Positions 1 to 8,581 of a stretch of DNA of 64,000 nt are shown here, piece after piece (positions within the stretch are counted from its first letter, which is position 1; every line of letters begins with the position of its first letter). A program made the translations under genes and the position numbers. Source of the stretch: an uncultured Lachnospiraceae bacterium (GTDB taxonomy: Bacteria; Bacillota; Clostridia; Lachnospirales; Lachnospiraceae); the NCBI GenBank assembly GCA_910577045.1, contig CAJTLB010000003.1, forward strand, positions 62,001 to 126,000, in the 5' to 3' direction. The notes beneath the pieces are model-generated. The model made no database searches, was not told the origin of the DNA, and was given only the letters and a program-made list of their open reading frames with translations.

Positions 1-1089
1 ATGAGGATAGGTATGTTGACCAGCGGCGGTGACTGCCAGAGTTTAAATGCAACAATGAGAGGTGTTGCAAAAACGCTTTATGAAAATGTAGAAGATGTTA
101 CGATTTATGGATTTTTGGATGGTTATAAAGGGCTTATGTATGGGGAATACCGAAAAATGTCTTCTAGGGATTTTTCTGGTATTTTAACAGAAGGTGGCAC
201 AATACTAGGTACTTCCAGGCAGCCATTTAAGTTAATGAAAATGCCAGATACCGATGGAAAAGACAAAGTACAGCTTATGAAAAGTACATATAAAAGATTA
301 AAGCTGGACTGCTTAGTTATGTTAGGGGGGAATGGCAGCCATAAAACAGCAAATTTACTTCGTGAGGAAGGCTTAAATGTAGTAACGCTTCCAAAAACAA
401 TTGACAATGATTTGTGGGGGACAGATATGACATTTGGCTTCCAGAGTGCGGTTAATATTGCGACAAATGCAATTGATTGTATCCATACAACGGCTGCATC
501 CCATGGAAGAGTATTTATTGTAGAAGTAATGGGCCATAAAGCTGGCTGGCTAACGCTCCATGCCGGAATTTCTGGTGGCGCAGATATAATATTAATTCCA
601 GAGATCCCGTATAATATTAAATATGTGGTAGATGCTATAACAAAGAGGAAGAAACAGGGAAAACGGTTTACTATTTTGGCAGTAGCAGAAGGGGCTTTAT
701 CAGTAGATGATGCCGCGCTTAGTAAAAAAGAGTTTAAAGCTAAAAGGAAAGATTGGCAATATCCAAGTATTTCCTATGAGGTAGCACACCAAATACAGGA
801 TTTAACAGGAGAGGAAGTAAGGATTACCGTGCCAGGCCATACGCAACGGGGAGGGGAACCTTGCCCATATGATAGGGTGTTATCGACTAGGCTGGGTGCG
901 GCAGCAGCAGAAATGATTATAAGAGGTGAATTTGGCTATATGGCTGGTATCCGTAATAACCAGATTGTAAGCGTACCTCTGGATGAGGTTGCAGGAAAAT
1001 TAAAAACGGTTAATCCTGATAATCCAATTATAAAAGAGGCAAAATTAATTGGCATTTGTTTTGGCGATGAGCCAATTAAAAAGAATTAA
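1..1089 (+). CDS. pfkA: 6-phosphofructokinase, group III type (PfkA family)
   Basis: Phosphorylates fructose 6-phosphate to the 1,6-bisphosphate in cytoplasmic glycolysis. The 362-residue protein opens with the nucleotide loop TSGGDCQSLNA and carries PKTIDND, the sugar-binding MGHKAGW and the C-terminal PGHTQRGG. The usual GGDGS is GGNGS here, so the position equivalent to E. coli Asp103 is Asn. Gly at the 104 equivalent with Lys at the 124 equivalent (PKTIDND) is the combination reported for ATP-using group III enzymes; PPi enzymes usually have Asp at 104. The ATG is the first base of the window, and the N-terminus looks complete, but the ribosome site and promoter lie outside. dnaX follows after 34 bases. 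Phosphoryl donor cannot be settled by eye. Confidence 0.9.
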   Translation: MRIGMLTSGGDCQSLNATMRGVAKTLYENVEDVTIYGFLDGYKGLMYGEYRKMSSRDFSGILTEGGTILGTSRQPFKLMKMPDTDGKDKVQLMKSTYKRLKLDCLVMLGGNGSHKTANLLREEGLNVVTLPKTIDNDLWGTDMTFGFQSAVNIATNAIDCIHTTAASHGRVFIVEVMGHKAGWLTLHAGISGGADIILIPEIPYNIKYVVDAITKRKKQGKRFTILAVAEGALSVDDAALSKKEFKAKRKDWQYPSISYEVAHQIQDLTGEEVRITVPGHTQRGGEPCPYDRVLSTRLGAAAAEMIIRGEFGYMAGIRNNQIVSVPLDEVAGKLKTVNPDNPIIKEAKLIGICFGDEPIKKN

Positions 1090-1123
1090 CCTTGGTTAGG
1101 GAAGGAAACAGGGGTAATAAGGG

Positions 1124-2686
1124 ATGTCCTATACAGCATTATACCGTAAATTTCGCCCAAATACTTTTGAGGAAGTAAAAGGGCAAGATCATATTGTTAC
1201 AACATTAAAAAATCAGATACACGCTGATAGGATTGGCCATGCCTATCTTTTTTGCGGGACAAGGGGGACAGGCAAAACAAGTATTGCCAAAATATTTGCT
1301 AGGGCAGTAAATTGTGAGCATCCTGTAAATGGAAGCCCTTGTAATGAATGTCCTTCTTGTAAAGCAGCATTTTCGGGTGTTTCTATGAATATAATTGAGA
1401 TAGATGCTGCTTCTAATAATGGCGTGGACAATATCCGGGAAATTCGGGATGAAGTACAATATTCTCCGACAGAAGGCAGGTTTAAGGTTTATATTATTGA
1501 TGAAGTCCATATGCTTTCTATAGGCGCATTTAATGCACTGTTAAAAACACTGGAAGAACCGCCAGCTTATGTAATTTTTATTTTAGCTACAACAGAGGCA
1601 TATAAAATACCAATTACTATCCTTTCTAGATGCCAGCGTTATGATTTTAGGCGGATTTCTATGGATACGATTGCAAGCCACTTAGGGTCATTAATGCAGA
1701 AGGAAGGGATAGAGGTAGAGGGGAGGGCACTTCGTTATATTGCAAAAGCAGCAGATGGTGCGCTCCGTGACGCTTTAAGTTTATTAGATCAATGTTTGGC
1801 ATTTTATATGGACCAGGCATTAACATATGATAAGGTGTTAGAAGTGCTAGGAGTGGTAGATACAGAGGTATTTAGTAAATTATTGCGTAGGGTTTTGGCA
1901 CAAGATACGTTAGGGGTTATTCGAGAACTGGATGATCTGGTTATGTCAGGGAAGGATTTAACACAGTTTATAGTAGATTTTACTTGGTATTTAAGGAATC
2001 TTTTATTGATGCAGTCAACAGATCAGGCAGAAGATATTCTGGATATTTCTACAGAAAGCAAAAAGGCATTGTTGGAAGAGGCCACTATGGTAGAACCTGC
2101 TGTCCTAATGCGGTATATCCGTATTTTTTCTGAATTGTCTGGGCAGATGAAATTTTCAGTGCAAAAGAGAGTAATGGTGGAAATTGCATTGGTAAAATTG
2201 ACAAAGCCAGAAATGGAACAAGATAATGAGGCTTTATTAAATAGAATATCAAATTTAGAACAGATAGTTGCACAAGGGATAGCAGCCCAGCCTTCTGTAC
2301 AAGAAATGCCAAGTAACCAGTTAGACATACCAAAAGAAAAAAAAGAAGAGAGTTATCAGCCTGCACAATCAAAAGATATTGCGAAATTAATGGAGAAAAT
2401 ACCAGAAATAATTCGCCAGGCCGGTTATCCAATGAAAAGTTATTTGAAACAATGCAATTTCCAAGAAGGCGGGTTAGAACGGTTAATATTGGTGACAATA
2501 GATGAAATGGCATATGGTTATTTATCAGAAGAGAGAAACCGTATCCATTTGGAAGAGATTTTTTCTAAAAGTGTGGAAAAACAGATTTCAGTTGATATAA
2601 AATTAATTGAGGAGGCAGAGAAAAATAAATCCGTTTTTCTTGAGGCCCAAAAAAAGATTCATATGGAAATAGGTGAGGAGGATTAG
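1124..2686 (+). CDS. dnaX: DNA polymerase III subunit gamma/tau
   Basis: Clamp-loader ATPase of the replicative DNA polymerase. The 520-residue protein begins SYTALYRKFRP, has Walker A GTRGTGKTS near residue 45, the four-cysteine zinc module (CEHPVNGSPCNECPSC) near 64-79, Walker B IIDEVHMLS near 125 and the sensor region ATTEAYKIP with the SRCQRYDFRR arginine finger. The C-terminal part after residue about 370 is short and charged, as in many Firmicutes that make a single product. It ends three bases before ybaB, forming the classical dnaX-ybaB-recR repair/replication run. Confidence 0.97.
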   Translation: MSYTALYRKFRPNTFEEVKGQDHIVTTLKNQIHADRIGHAYLFCGTRGTGKTSIAKIFARAVNCEHPVNGSPCNECPSCKAAFSGVSMNIIEIDAASNNGVDNIREIRDEVQYSPTEGRFKVYIIDEVHMLSIGAFNALLKTLEEPPAYVIFILATTEAYKIPITILSRCQRYDFRRISMDTIASHLGSLMQKEGIEVEGRALRYIAKAADGALRDALSLLDQCLAFYMDQALTYDKVLEVLGVVDTEVFSKLLRRVLAQDTLGVIRELDDLVMSGKDLTQFIVDFTWYLRNLLLMQSTDQAEDILDISTESKKALLEEATMVEPAVLMRYIRIFSELSGQMKFSVQKRVMVEIALVKLTKPEMEQDNEALLNRISNLEQIVAQGIAAQPSVQEMPSNQLDIPKEKKEESYQPAQSKDIAKLMEKIPEIIRQAGYPMKSYLKQCNFQEGGLERLILVTIDEMAYGYLSEERNRIHLEEIFSKSVEKQISVDIKLIEEAEKNKSVFLEAQKKIHMEIGEED

Positions 2687-2689
2687 GAT

Positions 2690-3046
2690 ATGGCAAAAAG
2701 AGGAGGGTTTCCAGGCGGGGCAATGCCAGGAAATATGAATAACCTGATGAAGCAGGCACAAAAAATGCAGCGCCAGATGGAAGAAAATGCCAAGGAGATG
2801 GAAACAAAAGAGTTTACAGCTGCAGCAGGCGGTGGGGCAGTAGAAGTTACAATTTCTGGGAAAAAAGAAGTGAAAAAAGTAAAACTTTCTGCAGAAGTTG
2901 TAGATCCAGACGATATAGAAATGTTAGAAGATTTAATTGTAGCAGCGACAAATGAGGCTTTGCGTAAAGTTGAAGAGGCATCCCAAGAATCTATGTCAAA
3001 GCTGGCAGGCGGGCTTGGCAGCCTTGGGGGAGGGTTCCCATTTTAA
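2690..3046 (+). CDS. YbaB/EbfC family nucleoid-associated protein
   Basis: Small DNA-binding protein that in this family forms dimers and sits next to recR and dnaX in most bacteria. The 118 residues show the Met/Gln-rich helix NLMKQAQKMQRQMEE, the GGGAVEVTISGKKEV strand region and the acidic DPDDIEMLEDLIVAATNEA helix. The N-terminus (KRGGFPGGAMPGNM) and C-terminus are glycine-rich, as usual in clostridial members. Start is set by GAGGAGG just upstream, overlapping the end of dnaX. A structured repeat element, not recR, follows directly. Confidence 0.95.
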   Translation: MAKRGGFPGGAMPGNMNNLMKQAQKMQRQMEENAKEMETKEFTAAAGGGAVEVTISGKKEVKKVKLSAEVVDPDDIEMLEDLIVAATNEALRKVEEASQESMSKLAGGLGSLGGGFPF

Positions 3047-3050
3047 TAAT

Positions 3051-3207
3051 CAACAGTAAGGATTCCCCTTCCTCTTAGGTAGGGGAGAATTGCCCAAAAC
3101 AATCATAACAGTAGCAGCGGGTGGGGTGAAAGTGGTATCCCCTGCTGTCATGAGGCAATTTACATATTACCTTGCTTTTAATTACCGCGAGTAGATTAAA
3201 ACAATCT
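3051..3207 (+). ncRNA. Structured repeat element, copy 1 (candidate cis-regulatory RNA before recR)
   Basis: About 155 nt filling the gap between ybaB and recR. It shares with 26729-26885 an identical stretch at 3061-3085 and the conserved blocks GAAAGTGGTATC, TGCTGTCAT and CCGCGAGT. Visible helices: a hairpin at 3062-3090; helix C, 3112-3117 with 3142-3147 plus 3119-3121 with 3138-3140; and an alternative pairing of 3109-3114 with 3182-3187. Between the copies helix C changes G-C to A-U (3117/3142) and G-U to G-C (3112/3147), and the alternative pairing changes U-A to C-G, so structure is kept while sequence changes. The family was not recognised. It could be a riboswitch-like leader, a stand-alone RNA, or a folded mobile repeat. 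Confidence 0.6.
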
Positions 3208-3246
3208 ATAAAGGAATTTTATTAGGAGATTTAAGATAGGATAGGT

Positions 3247-3846
3247 ATGGATTATTATAGTAGCCAAATTACAAAATTAATAGAGGAATTAACCTCTTTG
3301 CCTGGAATTGGTGCAAAGTCGGCGCAGCGTTTAGCCTTTTATATTATTAATATGCCGAAAGAGAGAGTAGATAAGCTGGTACATACCATTTCTGATGCAA
3401 GGGAACATGTTAGGTATTGTAAAAAGTGCTTTACATTGACAGATCAGGAATATTGTCCTATTTGCAGCAGTACAAAGCGAGATATTGGGACAATTATGGT
3501 AGTAGAAAACACAAGGGATTTAGCAGCATATGAGAAAACAGGGAAATATGAGGGGATTTATCATGTGTTACATGGGGCTATTTCCCCTATGCTTGGGGTT
3601 GGGCCTAATGATATAAAACTGAAAGAATTAATGCAAAGGCTTTCGATAGAAGAGGTAAAAGAAGTGATTATTGCCACTAATTCTAGCTTAGAGGGAGAAA
3701 CTACCGCAATGTACATTAGTAAATTAATAAAGCCTACAGGGATAAAGGTAAGTAGGATTGCTAGTGGAGTACCTGTTGGCGGAGATTTAGAATATATTGA
3801 TGAAGTAACACTTTTAAGGGCATTAGAGGGAAGAGTAGAATTATAG
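3247..3846 (+). CDS. recR: Recombination protein RecR
   Basis: Works with RecF and RecO to load RecA at gaps. The 199-residue length is standard. It has the N-terminal helix-hairpin-helix ([16 protein letters not shown]), a four-cysteine zinc finger ([16 protein letters not shown]) at about 58-73, and a Toprim domain beginning [17 protein letters not shown], ending with the Walker-like [16 protein letters not shown]. It is separated from ybaB by a 200-base stretch with the structured repeat, so its expression may be uncoupled from dnaX-ybaB. The ribosome site is weak (GGATAGGT close to the ATG). Confidence 0.96.
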   Translation: MDYYSSQITKLIEELTSLPGIGAKSAQRLAFYIINMPKERVDKLVHTISDAREHVRYCKKCFTLTDQEYCPICSSTKRDIGTIMVVENTRDLAAYEKTGKYEGIYHVLHGAISPMLGVGPNDIKLKELMQRLSIEEVKEVIIATNSSLEGETTAMYISKLIKPTGIKVSRIASGVPVGGDLEYIDEVTLLRALEGRVEL

Positions 3847-3883
3847 GGTGTGATACTACAATATAGAATAGGACAGAGAAAGA

Positions 3884-4612
3884 ATGTACCATATTGCACT
3901 TTGTGATGATGAAGTTACAGAATTAAATAAAACAGAATTTATATTAAATATGTATCAGAGAAAGAATCCAAGATGTGAATTTGTGATAGATCGTTTTGAA
4001 AACGCCAATGAGCTGCTTGGTATGATTAGAGAAAAAGATTATATACCAAATTTAGTGTTACTTGATATTTATATGCCTGAAAAAATGGGCATTACAGCAG
4101 CAAAAGAAATTCGGGATATGGGGAATAAAGGAAGGATTATTTTTTTAACTGCTTCTATGGACCATGCCTTAGACGCGTTTCGTGTAGATGCTACACAATA
4201 CCTAGTAAAACCTGTTTCAGAAAAGGAACTATTTCCTGTATTGGACAAAATTTTAGAAGAAATTGAGCAGGAACAAAAGAAATATTTATTATTGAAGATA
4301 GAAGATAGAGTTTGCCGCATAATGTTAAATGATATTATATATTGTGAGGCCCAGGGAAAATTCCAATATTTATATTTGACAGATGGGACACAATCACAGC
4401 TTCGTATGACAATGGCAAAGATCTATGAAATGCTTTCTTTATATGAAGCATTTACAAAAGTGGGGATAGCCTATATTGTAAATATGGAACATATTGAAAG
4501 TTTAAATTCACAAGACATATTTTTGGATAATGGGAAAAGCATACATTTACCAAGAGGAGCTTATCAGCCATTAAGGGAGAAGTATTTTCAATATTATTGT
4601 GGAAAAAGGTAA
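3884..4612 (+). CDS. LytTR-family response regulator (AgrA-like)
   Basis: Transcription regulator of 242 residues. The receiver domain (1-120) keeps the acidic pair CDDE, the phosphoacceptor in LVLLDIYMP, the Thr in FLTAS and the Lys in YLVKPVS. A LytTR DNA-binding domain follows from about 135 (LNDIIYCEAQGKFQYLYL to the ...SIHLPRGAYQPLREKY end). No histidine kinase lies beside it, so it is an orphan here; the partner must be elsewhere or activation is by another route. It starts 37 bases after recR and ends at a clear terminator. Target genes cannot be inferred from the sequence. Confidence 0.9.
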   Translation: MYHIALCDDEVTELNKTEFILNMYQRKNPRCEFVIDRFENANELLGMIREKDYIPNLVLLDIYMPEKMGITAAKEIRDMGNKGRIIFLTASMDHALDAFRVDATQYLVKPVSEKELFPVLDKILEEIEQEQKKYLLLKIEDRVCRIMLNDIIYCEAQGKFQYLYLTDGTQSQLRMTMAKIYEMLSLYEAFTKVGIAYIVNMEHIESLNSQDIFLDNGKSIHLPRGAYQPLREKYFQYYCGKR

Positions 4613-4620
4613 TAGGGATA

Positions 4621-4665
4621 AAAATAGTGATAGCCTATATAATTGGGTTATCACTATTTTTTATA
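4621..4665 (+). terminator. Terminator after LytTR regulator
   Basis: An inverted repeat with arms AATAGTGATA and TTATCACTATT runs into a T-rich tract, starting eight bases after the stop codon of the LytTR gene. Confidence 0.85.
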
Positions 4666-4842
4666 TTTCCATTGGGGAAAAACATATGCAAAGCATACCA
4701 AAAAAAATGCAATGTGTTCCAATAAAGTGACAAGAAGTCCATTTTTTTGTTATAGTATGAGTAAAAACGACAAAGTATAAAAGAAATGGCAATTCCCCAC
4801 TTGGATTTGATAATAAGTATTCCGCAATAAATGGAGGTATGT

Positions 4843-5205
4843 ATGGAAAAGGGATATGTTAGGGTCATTGGGACGCCAATTGGAAGGCTTTTCCTAAATT
4901 CAAATAGCATAAAGTATGAGGATTCACAAATAAAATTAGCATATGTGGAGAGGTATCTGCTACTTCTTAGTAATAAAAATGTTTATATTACGATGTGTTT
5001 TGGCCCATATACAAGAAGGGAAAATAAAACAGAGGAGGCATTGATACAAGAGTGGATAAATCTTTTAGGAAATAAAGAAGAAGCAGTATTAGCAGAGATT
5101 TTAAAAGGAATTTTTTGGAATGATCTAACAGATGTATATAGCCAAGAAAATAATGAATGTAGGACTGTGCAGGTGGGTGGCACAGACTTATATGTTTATT
5201 TATAA
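4843..5205 (+). CDS. Hypothetical protein, 120 aa
   Basis: Not recognised. The open frame begins at ATG 4831, but that codon overlaps the ribosome site GGAGG (4833-4837), so ATG 4843 (MEKGYVRV) is the likely start. The soluble, mixed-charge protein has an N-terminal strand-rich half (YVRVIGTPIGRLFLNSN) and a helical acidic middle (LIQEWINLLGNKEEAVLAEILKG). No signal peptide, membrane segment or metal motif is seen. It has its own gap of about 170 bases after the LytTR terminator and ends just before the MarR promoter. The N-terminal wording recalls short proteins read next to methyltransferases, but no function is claimed. Confidence 0.7.
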   Translation: MEKGYVRVIGTPIGRLFLNSNSIKYEDSQIKLAYVERYLLLLSNKNVYITMCFGPYTRRENKTEEALIQEWINLLGNKEEAVLAEILKGIFWNDLTDVYSQENNECRTVQVGGTDLYVYL

Positions 5206-5211
5206 AAGTAC

Positions 5212-5258
5212 TTGACAATAATACGAATTCGTACTATACTATATAGTACGAATTCGTA
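5212..5258 (+). promoter_or_regulatory. MarR promoter with twin palindromic operator
   Basis: A near-consensus promoter: TTGACA at 5212-5217, a 17-base spacer, TATACT at 5235-5240. Two identical 12-bp palindromes TACGAATTCGTA lie at 5222-5233 and 5247-5258, one in the spacer and one over the start region; the pair is itself an inverted repeat. This is the expected layout for autorepression by the MarR protein encoded next, and would also control the downstream MATE gene. Confidence 0.85.
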
Positions 5259-5270
5259 TTAGGAGGAAGA

Positions 5271-5711
5271 ATGAACGAAAATTTTAAAGAGATACGGCAG
5301 CTTATGCTGGCTACAAATAAAATAGACGGCGTCTATTATTTTTTTGCAAAAAAATTAGGGATTAATGAAAATAAGTTAGCAGTTTTATATGCGTTAGATG
5401 ACGGGAACCCTCATTCCCAAAAGCAGATTTGTGAAGAATGGTTAATCCCTAAAACTACTATTAGTACCATTATTAAAGAGTTGGAAGCAGAAGGGTATCT
5501 TACATTAGTAGTAGGGAGCCATACAAAAGAAAAAACGATTTGTTTAACAGATAAGGGAGTAGTATATGTGAAAAATATAATGAAGGAGGTTTATGAGGCA
5601 GAGCAAGCGGCAATGGAACAAACGGTGGAAAAATTTTCTTCTGAGTTTGTAACTGCCATGGGATATTTTTCTAATTGTCTGTGTAATGAATTTCAAAAGA
5701 GGAAGTTATAA
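5271..5711 (+). CDS. MarR-family transcriptional regulator
   Basis: A 146-residue winged-helix repressor. The helix-turn-helix is in PHSQKQICEEWLIPKTTISTII (about 46-67), followed by the wing LVVGSHTKEKTICLTDKG. Start is fixed by AGGAGGAAGA. The strong promoter with two identical palindromes directly in front points to autoregulation. It is followed after 26 bases by a MATE exporter, so the likely role is ligand-relieved control of export; the inducer is unknown. Confidence 0.92.
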   Translation: MNENFKEIRQLMLATNKIDGVYYFFAKKLGINENKLAVLYALDDGNPHSQKQICEEWLIPKTTISTIIKELEAEGYLTLVVGSHTKEKTICLTDKGVVYVKNIMKEVYEAEQAAMEQTVEKFSSEFVTAMGYFSNCLCNEFQKRKL

Positions 5712-5737
5712 AGAGTTGTTGAGAGGAGGAAAAAAGA

Positions 5738-7069
5738 ATGAGAATACAATTATCCGATCATTTTACGTATAAACGGTTACTTCAATTTGTGTTATCACCA
5801 ATTTTAATGATGGTTTGCACATCGCTTTATAGTATTGTAGATGGTTTTTTTGTTTCTAATTATGTAGGGAAAACGCCATTTGCAGCAGTTAATTTAGTAA
5901 TGCCAGTTTGTATGGCATTAGGCACAATAGGGACAATGATTGGTACAGGAGGAAGTGCAATTGTTTCACAAGCATTAGGGGAAGGCAAAAGAGAACGGGC
6001 AAATTGTTATTTTTCTATGATGGTTTATTTTGCTATTATTGTTAGTTTGGTTTTATCTACGATTGGGTTTATTTTTGCGCGCCCTATTTCTATTTTATTA
6101 GGGGCAGAAGGGGAATTACTGGAAAATTGTATTTTATATAGCAGGTTATTATATTTTGCATTAACCCCGTTTGTACTTCAAAATATTTTCCAAAGCTTTT
6201 TTGTAACAGCAGAAAAGCCCTCTTTAAGTTTAAAAATATCAGTGGTTGCAGGGCTTACAAATGTGGTGCTAGATTTTTTATTTATTGCAGTGTTCCGGTG
6301 GGGAATTGCCGGTGCAGCAATTGCAACAGGAATCGGGCAACTGGTAGGTGGCGTGATTCCTGTTTTTTATTTTATACGAAAAAATGATAGTTTATTGTGC
6401 TTAGTAAAAACAAAGTTTGAGAAAAGGGTGTTGTTAAAAACAATGGGAAATGGCTCCTCTGAAATGGTAACAAACTTATCTACTTCCCTAGTAAATATAC
6501 TCTATAATTTTCAATTAATGAAACTTGCTGGGGAAAATGGGGTTGCTGCATATGGGATTATTATGTATGTGAACTTTGTTTTTATGGCAATCTTTTTTGG
6601 CTATGCAATTGGCAGTGCGCCGGTGGTTGGATATCATTATGGTGCAGCTAACCATAAAGAATTAAAAAGTTTATTTCAGAAAAGTATTGTTTTAATGAGT
6701 GGGGCAGGGATAATTTTAACTATATTGGCAGAGGTTCTTACGGTACCATTAGTAACAATTTTTGCAAGTTATGATATAGAACTGTTCCAAATGACATGCC
6801 ATGGGTTCCGGCTGTATGCAGCTGCATTTTTGGTAATGGGTTTGAATGTGTGGGGATCATCTTTTTTTACTGCATTGGGAAATGGCGTAGTATCTGCAAT
6901 TATTTCATTTTTAAGGACATTGGTATTCCAAATTATTGTGGTAACTATACTTCCTATATTTTGGGGAATAGACGGGATTTGGGCAGCCATTGGCGTGGCA
7001 GAGGTGTTGGCGTTAATCGTAACAATAATCTTTTTTGGCTGTAATGGAAAGAAGTATCATTATATGTAA
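5738..7069 (+). CDS. MATE family efflux transporter
   Basis: A 443-residue inner-membrane exporter with about twelve hydrophobic segments in two similar halves, in the NorM/DinF superfamily. Typical features are the N-terminal FFVSNYVGKTPFAAVNLVMPV, GTGGSAIVSQALGEGKRERA after segment 2, and the second-half GSAPVVGYHYGAANHKELK. Such transporters use a Na+ or H+ gradient to expel cationic compounds. It sits 26 bases after marR with GAGAGGAGG upstream, so it is probably in the MarR operon. A related transporter follows, with its own promoter-like stretch. Confidence 0.92.
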   Translation: MRIQLSDHFTYKRLLQFVLSPILMMVCTSLYSIVDGFFVSNYVGKTPFAAVNLVMPVCMALGTIGTMIGTGGSAIVSQALGEGKRERANCYFSMMVYFAIIVSLVLSTIGFIFARPISILLGAEGELLENCILYSRLLYFALTPFVLQNIFQSFFVTAEKPSLSLKISVVAGLTNVVLDFLFIAVFRWGIAGAAIATGIGQLVGGVIPVFYFIRKNDSLLCLVKTKFEKRVLLKTMGNGSSEMVTNLSTSLVNILYNFQLMKLAGENGVAAYGIIMYVNFVFMAIFFGYAIGSAPVVGYHYGAANHKELKSLFQKSIVLMSGAGIILTILAEVLTVPLVTIFASYDIELFQMTCHGFRLYAAAFLVMGLNVWGSSFFTALGNGVVSAIISFLRTLVFQIIVVTILPIFWGIDGIWAAIGVAEVLALIVTIIFFGCNGKKYHYM

Positions 7070-7071
7070 CC

Positions 7072-7109
7072 TATAAACTTGACAATATAATAGGGATAGG
7101 GTTTATAAT
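7072..7109 (+). promoter_or_regulatory. Possible promoter with inverted repeat before second MATE gene
   Basis: TTGACA at 7079-7084 is followed after 19 bases by TATAAT (7104-7109). The 7-bp arms TATAAAC (7072-7078) and GTTTATA (7101-7107) flank the -35 region as an inverted repeat that could be an operator. It suggests the second transporter can be transcribed apart from the marR operon. Confidence 0.5.
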
Positions 7110-7141
7110 AAGATGATTTTATTAATTAGGGAGAGGTAAAA

Positions 7142-8521
7142 ATGAAAGAAAATCATCTTACAGAAGGAAATTTAATTAAGGCATTGCTGTATTTTGCCGT
7201 CCCATTTTTAATTGCAAATATTCTTCAATCGTTATATGGGGCGGTGGATTTATTTGTGGTAGGGCGTTATTGTGGATATGAAAGTGTGGCAGCGGTTTCA
7301 ACAGGGACACAAGTGACACAGATTGTTACCAGTTTAATTACTGGATTGACACTGGGAAGCACCATATTAGTTGGAGAAGGGATGGGGAGCAAGCGTTATG
7401 ATTTAGTAAAACAGATAATAGGGACTACTCTTACCATATTTGTTTTAGTAGCAATTATTTTAAGCGTGGTTATGTTGGTATTTGAAAGACAGATATTGCT
7501 ATTACTCCATACGCCGGAAGAATCTTTTAATTTGACAATGCAATATGTGTCAGTTTGTCTTGCTGGAACGGTTTTTATTTGCGGATATAATGCAATTAGT
7601 GCGATTTTGCGGGGGTATGGAGATTCCACACGCCCTATGGCATTTGTTGCTATTTCTTGTGTGTTAAATATTGCCTTAGATTTTTTGTTGGTAAAATATG
7701 GGCGAATGGGGGTAGTAGGGACAGCACTTGCTACTGTAGTTTCGCAGGCTGCCAGTATGGTAATCGCTATTATTTATTTGAAAAAAAAGAAGTTTATCTT
7801 TGATTTTTCATTTTCTTCATTTTTGCCTTCTTGGGGGATTGTAAAAAGGTTAGCGAAAGTTGGTATTCCTATATCATTTCAAGAAATGATGGTTAGAGTA
7901 TCCTTTTTATATTTAACATCTGTAATGAACCACTGCGGGGTTTATGCTGCATCAATAGTGGGGATTGGGAGTAAGTTTGATGTATTTGCCATGTTATCGG
8001 CAACATCTATGGCAAATGCTTTAGCAGCAATTACAGCGCAGAATATAGGCGCAGGTAAGCCAGAAAGGGCTAGGAAATCCCTTTGGTATGGCTTGGGGTT
8101 TGCCTTAATGGTGTCTTGTTTGTTCTGGTTGTGGGCGCAGGTAAGCCCCCAATCTATGATAGGGGTATTTTCGGATGATAATAATATAATTGCAGCTGGG
8201 ATTCCTTTTTTTCGATCTTGCAGTTATGATTATATTATGGTGGCAATTGTATTTTGTTTAAATGGTTATCTAAATGGCAGGCAGAAAACAATATGGACAA
8301 TGGTAAGTTGTAGTGCTGGGGCATTGTTGCTCCGTATTCCGATGGTATATTTATTCGGAAGATATTTTTCAGATGATTTAGGGAAACTTGGCATGATAGC
8401 GCCTATTGTATCAGGGATTATGGCATGTTATACGTTGTTGTATGTATTTTATGAGGGAAAAAAGGAGAGGAAGCAAAGAAATTCTATTATGGCAGGGATT
8501 GGGCATGAAGTAAAGGAATAG
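7142..8521 (+). CDS. MATE family efflux transporter (second)
   Basis: A 459-residue polytopic membrane protein, also MATE. It begins with the common clostridial form ENHLTEGNLIKALLYFAVPF, has YGAVDLFVVGRYCGYESVAAV and TLGSTILVGEGMGSKRYD in the first half and MANALAAITAQNIGAGKPERA in the second. It differs clearly from the preceding transporter, so the pair is not a recent duplication. The ribosome site GGGAGAGG precedes the ATG. The C-terminus is charged (FYEGKKERKQRN) and ends in the cytoplasm. Substrate is unknown. Confidence 0.92.
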   Translation: MKENHLTEGNLIKALLYFAVPFLIANILQSLYGAVDLFVVGRYCGYESVAAVSTGTQVTQIVTSLITGLTLGSTILVGEGMGSKRYDLVKQIIGTTLTIFVLVAIILSVVMLVFERQILLLLHTPEESFNLTMQYVSVCLAGTVFICGYNAISAILRGYGDSTRPMAFVAISCVLNIALDFLLVKYGRMGVVGTALATVVSQAASMVIAIIYLKKKKFIFDFSFSSFLPSWGIVKRLAKVGIPISFQEMMVRVSFLYLTSVMNHCGVYAASIVGIGSKFDVFAMLSATSMANALAAITAQNIGAGKPERARKSLWYGLGFALMVSCLFWLWAQVSPQSMIGVFSDDNNIIAAGIPFFRSCSYDYIMVAIVFCLNGYLNGRQKTIWTMVSCSAGALLLRIPMVYLFGRYFSDDLGKLGMIAPIVSGIMACYTLLYVFYEGKKERKQRNSIMAGIGHEVKE

Positions 8522-8581
8522 GAAGAATAGAAAGATAAAAAGAAGAATAGAATAAAGCAAGTAGGGAAGCAGGAGGCATAT

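Noticed and set aside
3121..3145. T-box-like GAAAGTGGTATCC in the structured repeat
   Set aside because: Resembles AAAGTGGTACCACGG in part, but there is no following terminator with T tract and no stem I motifs; the true T-box of the window is at 56585-56856.
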